NCBI GenBank assembly: GCA_964415935.1
Contig: CAYQCH010000025.1
Location: 1 to 12,693, forward strand
Reading direction: 5' to 3'
Length of the DNA stretch: 12,693 nt
Source of the DNA: CAYQCH01 sp964415935
GTDB taxonomy: Bacteria > Patescibacteriota > Patescibacteriia > VMEV01 > CAYQCH01
Part shown: positions 1 to 8,141 of the stretch, in pieces
Layout of the letters: every line of letters begins with the position of its first letter
Position numbering within the stretch: position 1 is the first letter of the stretch
Notes under the pieces: model-generated
Databases searched by the model: none
The model's input: the letters and a program-made list of their open reading frames with translations, nothing else
What the model was told of the DNA's origin: nothing
Program-made: the position numbers and the translations under genes

Positions 1-3000
1 GCCGGGTCAACCACGATGCTTCCCGGGAAGGTGACGCGCGTGGTGGCGCCCCAGTTATCGCGCACCATGATGGTCGGCGTGAACACGCAAGCCGTTTCGC
101 CTTCGCATGTATAGGTATAGCTGAAGGTGAAGTAGCCGTTGCTGGAACGCGAGTCGCCGATACAGGCATCCACGCTGTCGCCGAAGTTGAACGGCTCGCA
201 TTTGGCGTCCGGCGCAGCCTCGTTCTGGCATTCCTGGTCAAACGTACAGGCGACGCCGACTGCATTGCTGCAGAAGCGGCGGCAGACATGCTTGCGGTTG
301 GGGAATGCGCCGCGCGATTCCGCCGGGTCAGACCCGTCGCCCCAGTCCACCATCACCACGCGCAGCGGCATCTGCTCGCCATTGTCGTTATACGCGTAAA
401 AGGAAACCGTTACCGGCGCGCGGCCGTTGACGAAGGCTAATGTGCCGCTGGTGGAATTGTTCACGCTAAATCCCGTGATGGCGCCTTCCACAAAGCCGCT
501 GGGGCTGGCACTGTCCGGCACGGTCGGTCGGATGATGGGGTTTTGCACGGCAGCCGGACTGCGCTGCACCAGGTCCCATCCTACTGCTTCGTTATCAGCT
601 GGCAGGCGCACATATTGGTTGATGCCGCCTTGTCCGACTTGAACCAGCGTGCCGCAGGCATCGCCGGCGCTCTTTCCTGTACACAGGCCCGAATCCGTTC
701 CAGGCGCTTCGGTGCTGCAGCGGTTCACGCGACACGTGCCGCGTGCATTGCATTCCGCCGTCGAATTACAGAGCTTGCCGGAATTCGTGGAGATGACAAT
801 CTGTCCGCTGGCATCGGTGGCCTGGCAGCGCTGCTCGAAGCTGCAGACGCCGTCGGCGCGAGACTCATCGCAGTCCTGGATGGAGCCGCATTCGCGGCCC
901 TGGAACGGCCCTGTTTCACAGACGTATGACGGATTGAGCGGATCCTGGTCCGGGCCGGTTACTTCCACGCATTGATGAACCGTGCCCGTGCGCGGTGCCT
1001 GGCAATCGGCGTCGGCCGCGCAGGTGTAAGAATCCTTGAATCCACCCACGCAAGTCCCCTGGCTGCGGCCCACCGGATCGCCGACGCAGGTGTAGCTGAT
1101 GGAAGTATCCGGATCGCCGCAAGCGCTGTCAGATTCACAGGCTTCCCCGTCGTTTAAGCCGCCCTGGCAAATACCCACGCAGACGTTGCGCACGGACTGC
1201 CATTCGTAGATGCCGTACGAGCGGGCAAACAGCTGCGCCACGCGGCTGAAGCCGGCTTCGTAGTTTTCCGATCCGGGGTATGGTTGTGATTCGTCCGTCG
1301 GCAGTTTGTTGTCGCGACGCACTTTGACGTTGGTGTCGTTGATGTCGCTCGGATCGATTTCATACGATAACGCGAACGGCGAACCCGCATTGGGCGCAAT
1401 CGGACACTTGCGGCCCTTGCGGTCAGGCGATTCATCCTGACAGACGCCAAACGGGCTTCCTTCTTCGATTTTGCAGTCCTTGCAGTTATCTACAAACGTG
1501 TTGGGATCGCGAACAAGCAGCGGTTGCGACAAGTCCTCCAGCCGCGGCACCAGCGTGCGCGCCGCGCCGTACGGATTGTTCTGCTGGTTGGGGCCCCAGC
1601 CGAGATCATCGACAAAGTATACCTTGGCTCCCGGCAACTCCTGGCCCAGGATGCGCGTGGTCCAGGCGCGGTTGCGGCCGTCGGCCGTGGCAATGCGCGC
1701 CACCTTGCTGCACATTTGCTGGATGCCGTACAACCCTTCAAATCCCGCCAGAGAGCCGTCATGCGCATACCAGCCCTCTCCATTGATGGGCGCGCAGAAT
1801 CGTTTGTGGCGGCCGTTGGCGCAGGTAGAGGATTCGGCGCGGCGCTCCAGATAATAGCCGCTTGGACAGCTGGCTTCGCAGCCGATAAACGGGCGACGAT
1901 ATTCGGCGAACGTCGATTCCACGCAGTACGACTCGCGGTCGGTCGGCACAAGGTAACCGGCCTTCAAAGCGCTGTTGTTGAAGTCGAGCGCGCCGTTGAT
2001 GACGTCTACCGGATACCAGGTCAGACAGGCAAACTCGTTGGCCGAGCCGTTAATGGCGCGAGACAAATCTTCTTCCAGACAGTACCCGCTCCAGCCGATA
2101 AAGGTGTCTTTTCGGCTGAACAGGACGTCCTCGCCGTCCTTCTTCATCTTGGACATCGGCAGGCTGTTGATGCCGATATAGCGGGTTTCACCGCCGTAGA
2201 ACACCTTATGGTAGCTGCATTCGACGTCCTCGCCCGCCTCGCCGATATTGGCATTCTTAAACAACGGATCCTTAGCGATGATCTGGTTGGGATTGCGTTC
2301 GTCTGTCGGCGGAGCAAACACGGCCAGCCGCGACGGGAACGGGCTGTCATCTTCGGGATAGGCGCGGCATTGGGCTCCTACGGACAGCCCCACGCCGTCG
2401 ATGCCCGTTTCCACATAGCAATTTCCTTCAAATCCGCCGGAGGAAGGGTTGAGGCTGAGACGGCAGACCTGGCCGACCGGACAATCGGTGGTTGAACGGC
2501 AGACGCCGCCAGGATTATCTAGTTTGGTCAGGCGGAAGCTGGTTGGGTTACCGTCTTCATCAATGCCGACGCTGCGCTGGCGCAGCGTTTCCGCCGGGAA
2601 CTGGTTAGGAATGGAGTACCCGGTATAGTCCTCGCCGGCCCATGACACGTCGCGCGCGCGATATTGATCGATGCTTAACACGGGCTTGTCCGGGCTGTTG
2701 TCCCATACGCGGCAAATGCTTGGATTGAGCGGATCGGATTCGATACAACGGCCCAGTCCGTAGGCCGTGGTGCGGAACTGCTGCAAATTGCGGTCCCAGA
2801 ACCGGCTGGTGCTCAAGCCCGTCAGCCACTGGCTGCAGACGCGGTCGAGGTTTACCTTCAGGAGCACGTTGGCGTTGCAACCCACGTCATTGGTCTGGCA
2901 CGGCTCCGGCGCGCCGATGACGTCCACTTCTTCGCCGCTCTTAAACGTATGTCCCTGCTGGCTGCGATCGTCAAAGAGGACGCAGCCGCGCTTCCAGTCG

Positions 3001-6000
3001 ACAATACCATTGCATTCCGCGCTCTGGTCTTTCAGGGTGTTCTTGCGATAGTAGAAGGATTCTCCCGTAATCGGCTCAACCCATTCATTACAGCTGACCT
3101 CTTCCAACGGACAGCGCTGGACATACTCATTCTTGTCCGCGTCCAGACATTCGGCGGGGTTCTCTTCATCGCTTCCAAGCTTGAACCAGGCATAGCGCGT
3201 GGGGAATGAATTCGGCACCTGGCGGTATTCGCATTGCTGCTGGCCCGGATGCTTGGCATACACGACGGCATTGGCGCTGGTCCGAAATTCCTTACAGAAC
3301 AACCCTTCCGCCTTACACAGCGTCTGCGCGTACTGGTCCGGGTTGTTGATGCGGTACACGGATGTGTAGCCGGTCAGGTTCCCCTCCACGTCAAAGGACG
3401 GCTTGCCAAGTTCCATGCATCCAGCCACTTCCGACTGGCAGGTAAACTCTTCCCGATTGACCACGAACCGCACCTGGTCCTCGGGTACCACGCGCTCGGC
3501 TTCATCGCCTTCCTGGAAAATCTCACGGTACGGCGCGCGTGAATTAAAGGTATCGATGACAGCCTCACAGCCGACTTTTTCCTTGGAACACAATCTCGTA
3601 AAGCCGGTGACATAGGCTTTGGTCTGCGTGTTGTTGGGGCCGGTTACGTTGTACTCTCGGCAGCCGAGCATGGAGCGGCCGGCGCTGCCTCCGGTTAACG
3701 GCGGATCTGTTTCACACACGGCCGGCGTCTGCCACGAATTCTTCACAAGGTAGGAACTGTCTTTAATCTGCCGCAACACGAGATTGTCGATAAATACGCT
3801 CAGCTCGCCGGTACGGGAAGACGTGCCGCGCACCTCAATGATGAGTTTGGCCGGCGTGTTGACGCTTTGCGGTAGGACAAGCGGGCCGACCCGGTACTGA
3901 TTCCAGGACAGCGTGCTGGAGATAAACCCGCCCAGCCTGTTGGCATCCAGTTTGTTGTTGCCCAGCCAGACGGAAACCGTCAGCAAGTCCGGAACAGAGG
4001 CTTTCATGGACAATTCCAGCTCATAGCCCCTGCCGACCACGGCCAGCGGCACTTCGATTTCCGTGGTGGCGTTAATGGTGCCGACGGAAGAACCCAGCTT
4101 CAATGAGTGGCCGCCCACGGAAGTGCTTTCGGCGCTGATTTCGCCGTTGCTCCAGCCGCTGGTGTCCCCGTCTTCAAACGTTTCGGTCAAAATAACAGCC
4201 ACGTTCTTGCCCGTGTTCCCGACGTATTCACGGCAACCGTTAAACTGGGCCGGACAGGAGCGGCTTTCCGACGGCAACACCTGAAAGACGCAGCGCTGAG
4301 CCAGCGCATCCCAGGTACCGAGCTTGGCCGTACATTCCGTTTCATTGAGCGTGTTGGGACCGGCGCGCAACGGGATGCATTGCTCTGAACAAATAACCGT
4401 CTTGGTGAGGTCGCGGAATGCGCGGCTGCCGTCGGCGGCAATCAACTCGCGGCAATTAATGTCGGTAGGATCACAGCTGGTGCTGCCGTCCGTGGTCAGC
4501 GCCGGGCCTGTGCCGTTGGCTCCCGTAGCCATGAGGTTAAAGGTCATGAGCTGGTATCCAGTCTGTTCCGACCCTTCCCAGGCATAGTAGGTAGCGCATT
4601 GCGGCTGCGGTTTCTGGCAATGGCGGATCTGCGAGTAGTACTGCAATCCTTCTCCGCCTCGGGCGACTTCATCCAAATTAGTGTACTCCTGGCAGCCGAC
4701 ATGCTCGGCGGAGCATGTGCGCGCCGTGCGCGGGATGAGGTTTACAAAGCGCACCGGCTCGACGTCCACGGCCTGTTGTTCAAAAGTATTGTATCCGGCG
4801 CATTCCTGAGGACAGAGGTTGGCGCCCGTGGCCACGCCGGTAATGGGGCTGGCGGAAGCGGTATCCGCCGGCTGGTAGGAAAGACAACCGACATCCTCAA
4901 ACGAGCAGGTCGGCGCGGCCTTTAAATGGACGACGTTGGACGAACCATAGTCGCGATAGGTGTTGGCGCGCGTTCCTTTCTCCAGCTGCAAAGCGTCATA
5001 CAATACGGCCGCGCCGGCGAGATCAGAACAAGTGCCGTCATTGGCGCCCAGCGAAAACGCATAGGTGCTGGATGTGGCCGGCATGACAAACTGGAAGGCA
5101 AACGCTTTCCAGGCGCTGCCGACGTCTTCAACCGTAAAATTGATGCCTTGAAATGTCAGGCGGATGTCGCGCAGTTGCGTGCCTTCGGTGCGCACCTGGC
5201 CGCTGAGCGTGTACTGCTGTCCCACTTCAAAACTGCCGATGGGCGCGGTATACACCAGCGCCGGATTACAGACGCCAGCGGCACCTGTCGGCTGCAAGCG
5301 AACAGCCTGCGCGCCATGCACGACATTGCTGATGACCGTACTGACGGCAACGGCGCGGCCGGACCAGCCGTCCGGAACGCCGTTCTCTGCCTCGGAATCG
5401 CCATTGCCAAGCACATAGTTGTGGCCGCCGTCATCTTCAAAGCTGGCATTGCGCAGCAAGTTGGTACCCCCGACCATGCGGATATAGCGTCGGCATCCGG
5501 CATCATCGGCTTCGCACTCTTCAGCGCGGTTATTCAGGTACACGCGATCATCTTCGCGCCATTCGCCAATGGAGTTCTTCGCCAGGGCATACCAGGTGCA
5601 TCCGGCCGTCTGGGCGGAACAGCCCTTATATTCCAGCGTCTTGGCCAGCCATAAATTTTCATCGCCGCCCTCGCCGTCACGGTCGATGTACTGTTCGCAG
5701 GTGGCGAATTCCGCGGCGCAAGTCTGCCCCGGAAACGCCCAGGAGCGCTTTTCATTGGTGCAGTAGCCCCAGGTCTGGCATTGACCGTCGGCGCCTTTGA
5801 CCACGCAATCCTGGATGTCCACGCACGTCTCAAAACGCGTCGGACCGGATGCCTGGGCGATTTGCCCCGGCACGCGCGCCGTGCAGCGGGATTCCGGCAC
5901 CTTTAACACCCAGTTGGGGTCCACCAGGCGGTAGAACGGCGAGCTGACATCTTCATATCCGTCCAACACTTCCTGCAGCGTCACGCGCTTGCTGATTTCC

Positions 6001-7307
6001 CGCGCGCGCGTGGCCGCCAGTTCCCAACCCACCGGGATGATGCGGGCGCGGCGGAGCTTTTTCATGTTGCTGTAGGCGTATCCGTTGAGGTAGCTGGGTT
6101 CCGTACCGGTGCCCGGATCGGTGAAACCAAAGGCCCAGTCCCCGTGCAGGTAGCCCTTTTCCACCGCCGCGCGCACGGTCAGCAGTCCCGTTTCGCCGCT
6201 GGCCTGGATGGCCGAGCCAAAACCAGAATCAAGCACGCAATTGAAGATGCCGGCCAGCTTTACTTCCGCCGGACACTGCGTCATTTCCTGGATGATACTG
6301 AAGTCATTGGCCTGCTTCAGGTCGGGCTTGAATACATTGGTGATGTTGGCGCGCGCGGTCTGGCCGCCTGACGGCGCGGTGCCGGAGGGATCAAGCAGGC
6401 TGTTGATGACGCTCTGGCGGACGTCTTCCTCCACACCGGCAACATCGCGCAGGCTGAAAAAGCCGCTCTGTAACTTTTGCAAATACTGGCCGGCGAGAGT
6501 GGTGGCAAAGACGCGGATGGCATCGCCGACCAGACGTCCCGTGTAGGTGGTTACGTTCGCCGTGTTTAATTCCTGATTGCGGATGACCTGGGCTTCCACC
6601 AGCGGCGCGGGCGTCTCCGTCAGATTGCTGATGGCGGTTTTGACGCGCTTGAACACGCTTTGCTCCTGTTCTTTTTCCGCGGCTTTCTCCGCCGCTTCCT
6701 TGGACTGCTCCAGCCCGCCAAGAAATGTTACGGCAACGCCGAGGTCATTCTGGTTCGTTTGAAAAGACAACGTGAAATTTTCCAAAAATGCGGGGTCTGT
6801 GACGTCCCAGGTCTGGCGCAGGTCTTCCAGCGTACAGCGCGGGCGCGTGGGACCGTACTGCCCGAGCTGCGGCAGCACAATGTCGATGGCCACCTGCGGC
6901 GACATACAGATGTTGCCCAAGCCGACCTTCTCCGCGAATTCGATGGCCACGCTGGCCGCCGCATTCTCCGCCGCATTTTGCAAATAGTCGCCCCAGGATT
7001 CGGTAAACAACAGGGGTTTCTGGCCTTCATCTCCGCTGGCCACCCACACGGCCGTTTCCGCAGCCAGGTTGTTCACGAATTGCTGCACGCCATTGTTCCA
7101 AAAGACGGCGGCGGCGTCATAATAGGCTTCTTCCGCCGCGGTCTGCAGCTTGTCCAAAATGTTGCTGATGGTGGTCTGTACTTCCGTAATCAAATCGGTA
7201 ACCACGCCCTGTGCCTGCGCCGGCGCCGGGCGCACCAACGCGGCGGCAAATAACAACACGACTAGTCCGGTCCTGAGCAGCATCGAAATTCCTTTTGTTT
7301 CACGCAT
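1..7307 (-). CDS. Giant secreted cysteine-rich multidomain protein, partial (C-terminus beyond window)
   Basis: One frame stays open from ATG at 7307 to base 1: 2435 codons and no stop, so the 3' end lies outside. Residues 1-33 form a signal peptide: a charged start, a hydrophobic run ending LLFAAALV, and a likely cleavage after APAQA. An in-frame ATG at 7283 has the better ribosome site (AAAGGA, 6 bases away) and keeps the signal peptide; the first ATG has AGGA 4 bases away. Residues about 35-455 are helical and cysteine-poor. After that come about 98 cysteines in all (hand count), with C-x6-C repeats often ending in GC and followed by an aromatic. Jelly-roll modules resembling CBM4/9-type carbohydrate-binding domains lie near 610-785 and 1036-1183, a tandem Cys-rich segment near 2042-2217, and a PKD-like domain with DWGDGS near 2321. 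It starts 9 bases after the TSP3 gene and is probably cotranscribed with it. An extracellular, disulfide-rich surface role (adhesion or glycan binding) is inference. No catalytic motif was seen. Confidence 0.9.
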   Translation of the reverse strand, partial: MRETKGISMLLRTGLVVLLFAAALVRPAPAQAQGVVTDLITEVQTTISNILDKLQTAAEEAYYDAAAVFWNNGVQQFVNNLAAETAVWVASGDEGQKPLLFTESWGDYLQNAAENAAASVAIEFAEKVGLGNICMSPQVAIDIVLPQLGQYGPTRPRCTLEDLRQTWDVTDPAFLENFTLSFQTNQNDLGVAVTFLGGLEQSKEAAEKAAEKEQEQSVFKRVKTAISNLTETPAPLVEAQVIRNQELNTANVTTYTGRLVGDAIRVFATTLAGQYLQKLQSGFFSLRDVAGVEEDVRQSVINSLLDPSGTAPSGGQTARANITNVFKPDLKQANDFSIIQEMTQCPAEVKLAGIFNCVLDSGFGSAIQASGETGLLTVRAAVEKGYLHGDWAFGFTDPGTGTEPSYLNGYAYSNMKKLRRARIIPVGWELAATRAREISKRVTLQEVLDGYEDVSSPFYRLVDPNWVLKVPESRCTARVPGQIAQASGPTRFETCVDIQDCVVKGADGQCQTWGYCTNEKRSWAFPGQTCAAEFATCEQYIDRDGEGGDENLWLAKTLEYKGCSAQTAGCTWYALAKNSIGEWREDDRVYLNNRAEECEADDAGCRRYIRMVGGTNLLRNASFEDDGGHNYVLGNGDSEAENGVPDGWSGRAVAVSTVISNVVHGAQAVRLQPTGAAGVCNPALVYTAPIGSFEVGQQYTLSGQVRTEGTQLRDIRLTFQGINFTVEDVGSAWKAFAFQFVMPATSSTYAFSLGANDGTCSDLAGAAVLYDALQLEKGTRANTYRDYGSSNVVHLKAAPTCSFEDVGCLSYQPADTASASPITGVATGANLCPQECAGYNTFEQQAVDVEPVRFVNLIPRTARTCSAEHVGCQEYTNLDEVARGGEGLQYYSQIRHCQKPQPQCATYYAWEGSEQTGYQLMTFNLMATGANGTGPALTTDGSTSCDPTDINCRELIAADGSRAFRDLTKTVICSEQCIPLRAGPNTLNETECTAKLGTWDALAQRCVFQVLPSESRSCPAQFNGCREYVGNTGKNVAVILTETFEDGDTSGWSNGEISAESTSVGGHSLKLGSSVGTINATTEIEVPLAVVGRGYELELSMKASVPDLLTVSVWLGNNKLDANRLGGFISSTLSWNQYRVGPLVLPQSVNTPAKLIIEVRGTSSRTGELSVFIDNLVLRQIKDSSYLVKNSWQTPAVCETDPPLTGGSAGRSMLGCREYNVTGPNNTQTKAYVTGFTRLCSKEKVGCEAVIDTFNSRAPYREIFQEGDEAERVVPEDQVRFVVNREEFTCQSEVAGCMELGKPSFDVEGNLTGYTSVYRINNPDQYAQTLCKAEGLFCKEFRTSANAVVYAKHPGQQQCEYRQVPNSFPTRYAWFKLGSDEENPAECLDADKNEYVQRCPLEEVSCNEWVEPITGESFYYRKNTLKDQSAECNGIVDWKRGCVLFDDRSQQGHTFKSGEEVDVIGAPEPCQTNDVGCNANVLLKVNLDRVCSQWLTGLSTSRFWDRNLQQFRTTAYGLGRCIESDPLNPSICRVWDNSPDKPVLSIDQYRARDVSWAGEDYTGYSIPNQFPAETLRQRSVGIDEDGNPTSFRLTKLDNPGGVCRSTTDCPVGQVCRLSLNPSSGGFEGNCYVETGIDGVGLSVGAQCRAYPEDDSPFPSRLAVFAPPTDERNPNQIIAKDPLFKNANIGEAGEDVECSYHKVFYGGETRYIGINSLPMSKMKKDGEDVLFSRKDTFIGWSGYCLEEDLSRAINGSANEFACLTWYPVDVINGALDFNNSALKAGYLVPTDRESYCVESTFAEYRRPFIGCEASCPSGYYLERRAESSTCANGRHKRFCAPINGEGWYAHDGSLAGFEGLYGIQQMCSKVARIATADGRNRAWTTRILGQELPGAKVYFVDDLGWGPNQQNNPYGAARTLVPRLEDLSQPLLVRDPNTFVDNCKDCKIEEGSPFGVCQDESPDRKGRKCPIAPNAGSPFALSYEIDPSDINDTNVKVRRDNKLPTDESQPYPGSENYEAGFSRVAQLFARSYGIYEWQSVRNVCVGICQGGLNDGEACESDSACGDPDTSISYTCVGDPVGRSQGTCVGGFKDSYTCAADADCQAPRTGTVHQCVEVTGPDQDPLNPSYVCETGPFQGRECGSIQDCDESRADGVCSFEQRCQATDASGQIVISTNSGKLCNSTAECNARGTCRVNRCSTEAPGTDSGLCTGKSAGDACGTLVQVGQGGINQYVRLPADNEAVGWDLVQRSPAAVQNPIIRPTVPDSASPSGFVEGAITGFSVNNSTSGTLAFVNGRAPVTVSFYAYNDNGEQMPLRVVMVDWGDGSDPAESRGAFPNRKHVCRRFCSNAVGVACTFDQECQNEAAPDAKCEPFNFGDSVDACIGDSRSSNGYFTFSYTYTCEGETACVFTPTIMVRDNWGATTRVTFPGSIVVDP

Positions 7308-7316
7308 ACAGTCCTA

Positions 7317-8075
7317 TTATTGGCCGGTGGATGATTCCTGCACCACCTGAGACAAGGCTTGATTGTAAATTTCCAGCAACCGTTCATCGGTAAACTGCGA
7401 CAACTGTTCATCGGTCATGCCGGACGACTTCAGCAGGCCGCGAATTTGCTCGGGCGTGACCTGTTTCAGCACCTCGATCTTGTCCGGCGTGGCCGTGGTA
7501 GCCGCGCGAAACGCCTCCTGGCCAAGGATCTGGACGGTTTGGTCGTCCAGCCCGTTGATGATGTAGGGGTCGGCGCCTCCTTCAATCAGCAACTGACGCA
7601 ATTGCGCAGGATCGTCGAGGACAGCCCGGAATTCCGCGCTCAAAAACGGATTGTTGCTGGGTGCTTCGGTCGGCGTGGCGCCCTGCGTGCCAAAACAGCT
7701 TCGCCCGGCAGGGCAGGTGGGGTCTGTTTTCGCCGCCACTTCATCAGCGTCGGACACGCCGTCAGAATCCGTATCGGCAATAAACGGGCTGGTGCCATGC
7801 ACGCGCAGCTCCAGGTAATCGTTTAGCCCGTCCTGGTCGCTGTCCTGGGCGCGCAGTTGTTCGTCCTGCGCCTGCAAAAGGCTGGAAGCGATCTGCGTAA
7901 CGGTTTCTCCTTCGCCCAGCTGGGGCAGGCTGATGACAAGCCGGTTTTTCATTTGCCAGACAGAGAGCACGGCCACGGCTGCCAGTAACAGAAAAACGCC
8001 CGCGATGACCCAGCGTGGGTATGGCACATGCAACTGCTCGTCATGCGACGGCGTGTGGGGAAGATTTTCATCCAT
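7317..8075 (-). CDS. Single-pass membrane protein with two thrombospondin type 3 calcium repeats
   Basis: A 252-residue protein. Residues 1-21 are a short polar N-terminus and residues 22-42 one hydrophobic helix, followed by a basic K-N-R; there is no cleavage site, so this is a membrane anchor. Two Asp-rich loops, DSDQDGLNDYLE (78-89) and DTDSDGVSDADE (101-112), match the calcium-binding TSP3/dockerin-like pattern. TDPTCPAGRSC follows, with Cys121 and Cys127 likely disulfide-bonded. The C-terminal half (about 145-245) is predicted helical, with two similar segments rich in L, Q and D (around FRAVLDDPAQLRQLL and PEQIRGLLKSSGM). Such TSP3 membrane proteins recur in Patescibacteria (family knowledge). 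Translation starts at the ATG at 8075, 15 bases below the predicted transcription start, with no Shine-Dalgarno. It sits directly before the giant secreted gene, so it may anchor or organise that protein at the surface (inference). The exact function is unknown. Confidence 0.88.
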   Translation of the reverse strand: MDENLPHTPSHDEQLHVPYPRWVIAGVFLLLAAVAVLSVWQMKNRLVISLPQLGEGETVTQIASSLLQAQDEQLRAQDSDQDGLNDYLELRVHGTSPFIADTDSDGVSDADEVAAKTDPTCPAGRSCFGTQGATPTEAPSNNPFLSAEFRAVLDDPAQLRQLLIEGGADPYIINGLDDQTVQILGQEAFRAATTATPDKIEVLKQVTPEQIRGLLKSSGMTDEQLSQFTDERLLEIYNQALSQVVQESSTGQ

Positions 8076-8096
8076 GGCTATGGCAAAAGCGTCGAT

Positions 8097-8105
8097 ATTA
8101 TACCA
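8097..8105 (-). promoter_or_regulatory. Extended -10 promoter for the TSP3 protein/giant protein unit
   Basis: Minus-strand TGG TATAAT: a perfect -10 hexamer (8097-8102) preceded by the TGn extended -10 motif (8103-8105). No convincing -35 box lies 15-18 bases upstream, which fits extended -10 promoters. The predicted transcription start is near 8090, giving a leader of about 15 bases with no Shine-Dalgarno before the ATG at 8075. It lies in the 66-base gap after rsmA, so the surface-protein genes can be expressed apart from the leuS operon. CCAAGTTTGG (8103-8112) partly overlaps it as a short imperfect palindrome. Confidence 0.68.
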
Positions 8106-8141
8106 AGTTTGGCCGATGGACAGGAAGGGGATGAATCGCGT

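Noticed and set aside
1524..2495. Long plus-strand open frame of 323 codons
   Set aside because: It lies opposite the giant minus-strand gene, whose frame has signal peptide, domains and 2435 continuous codons. The plus frame has no recognisable domain, and high GC at codon ends makes antisense frames open by chance. The same holds for 4926-5654 and 6660-7253.
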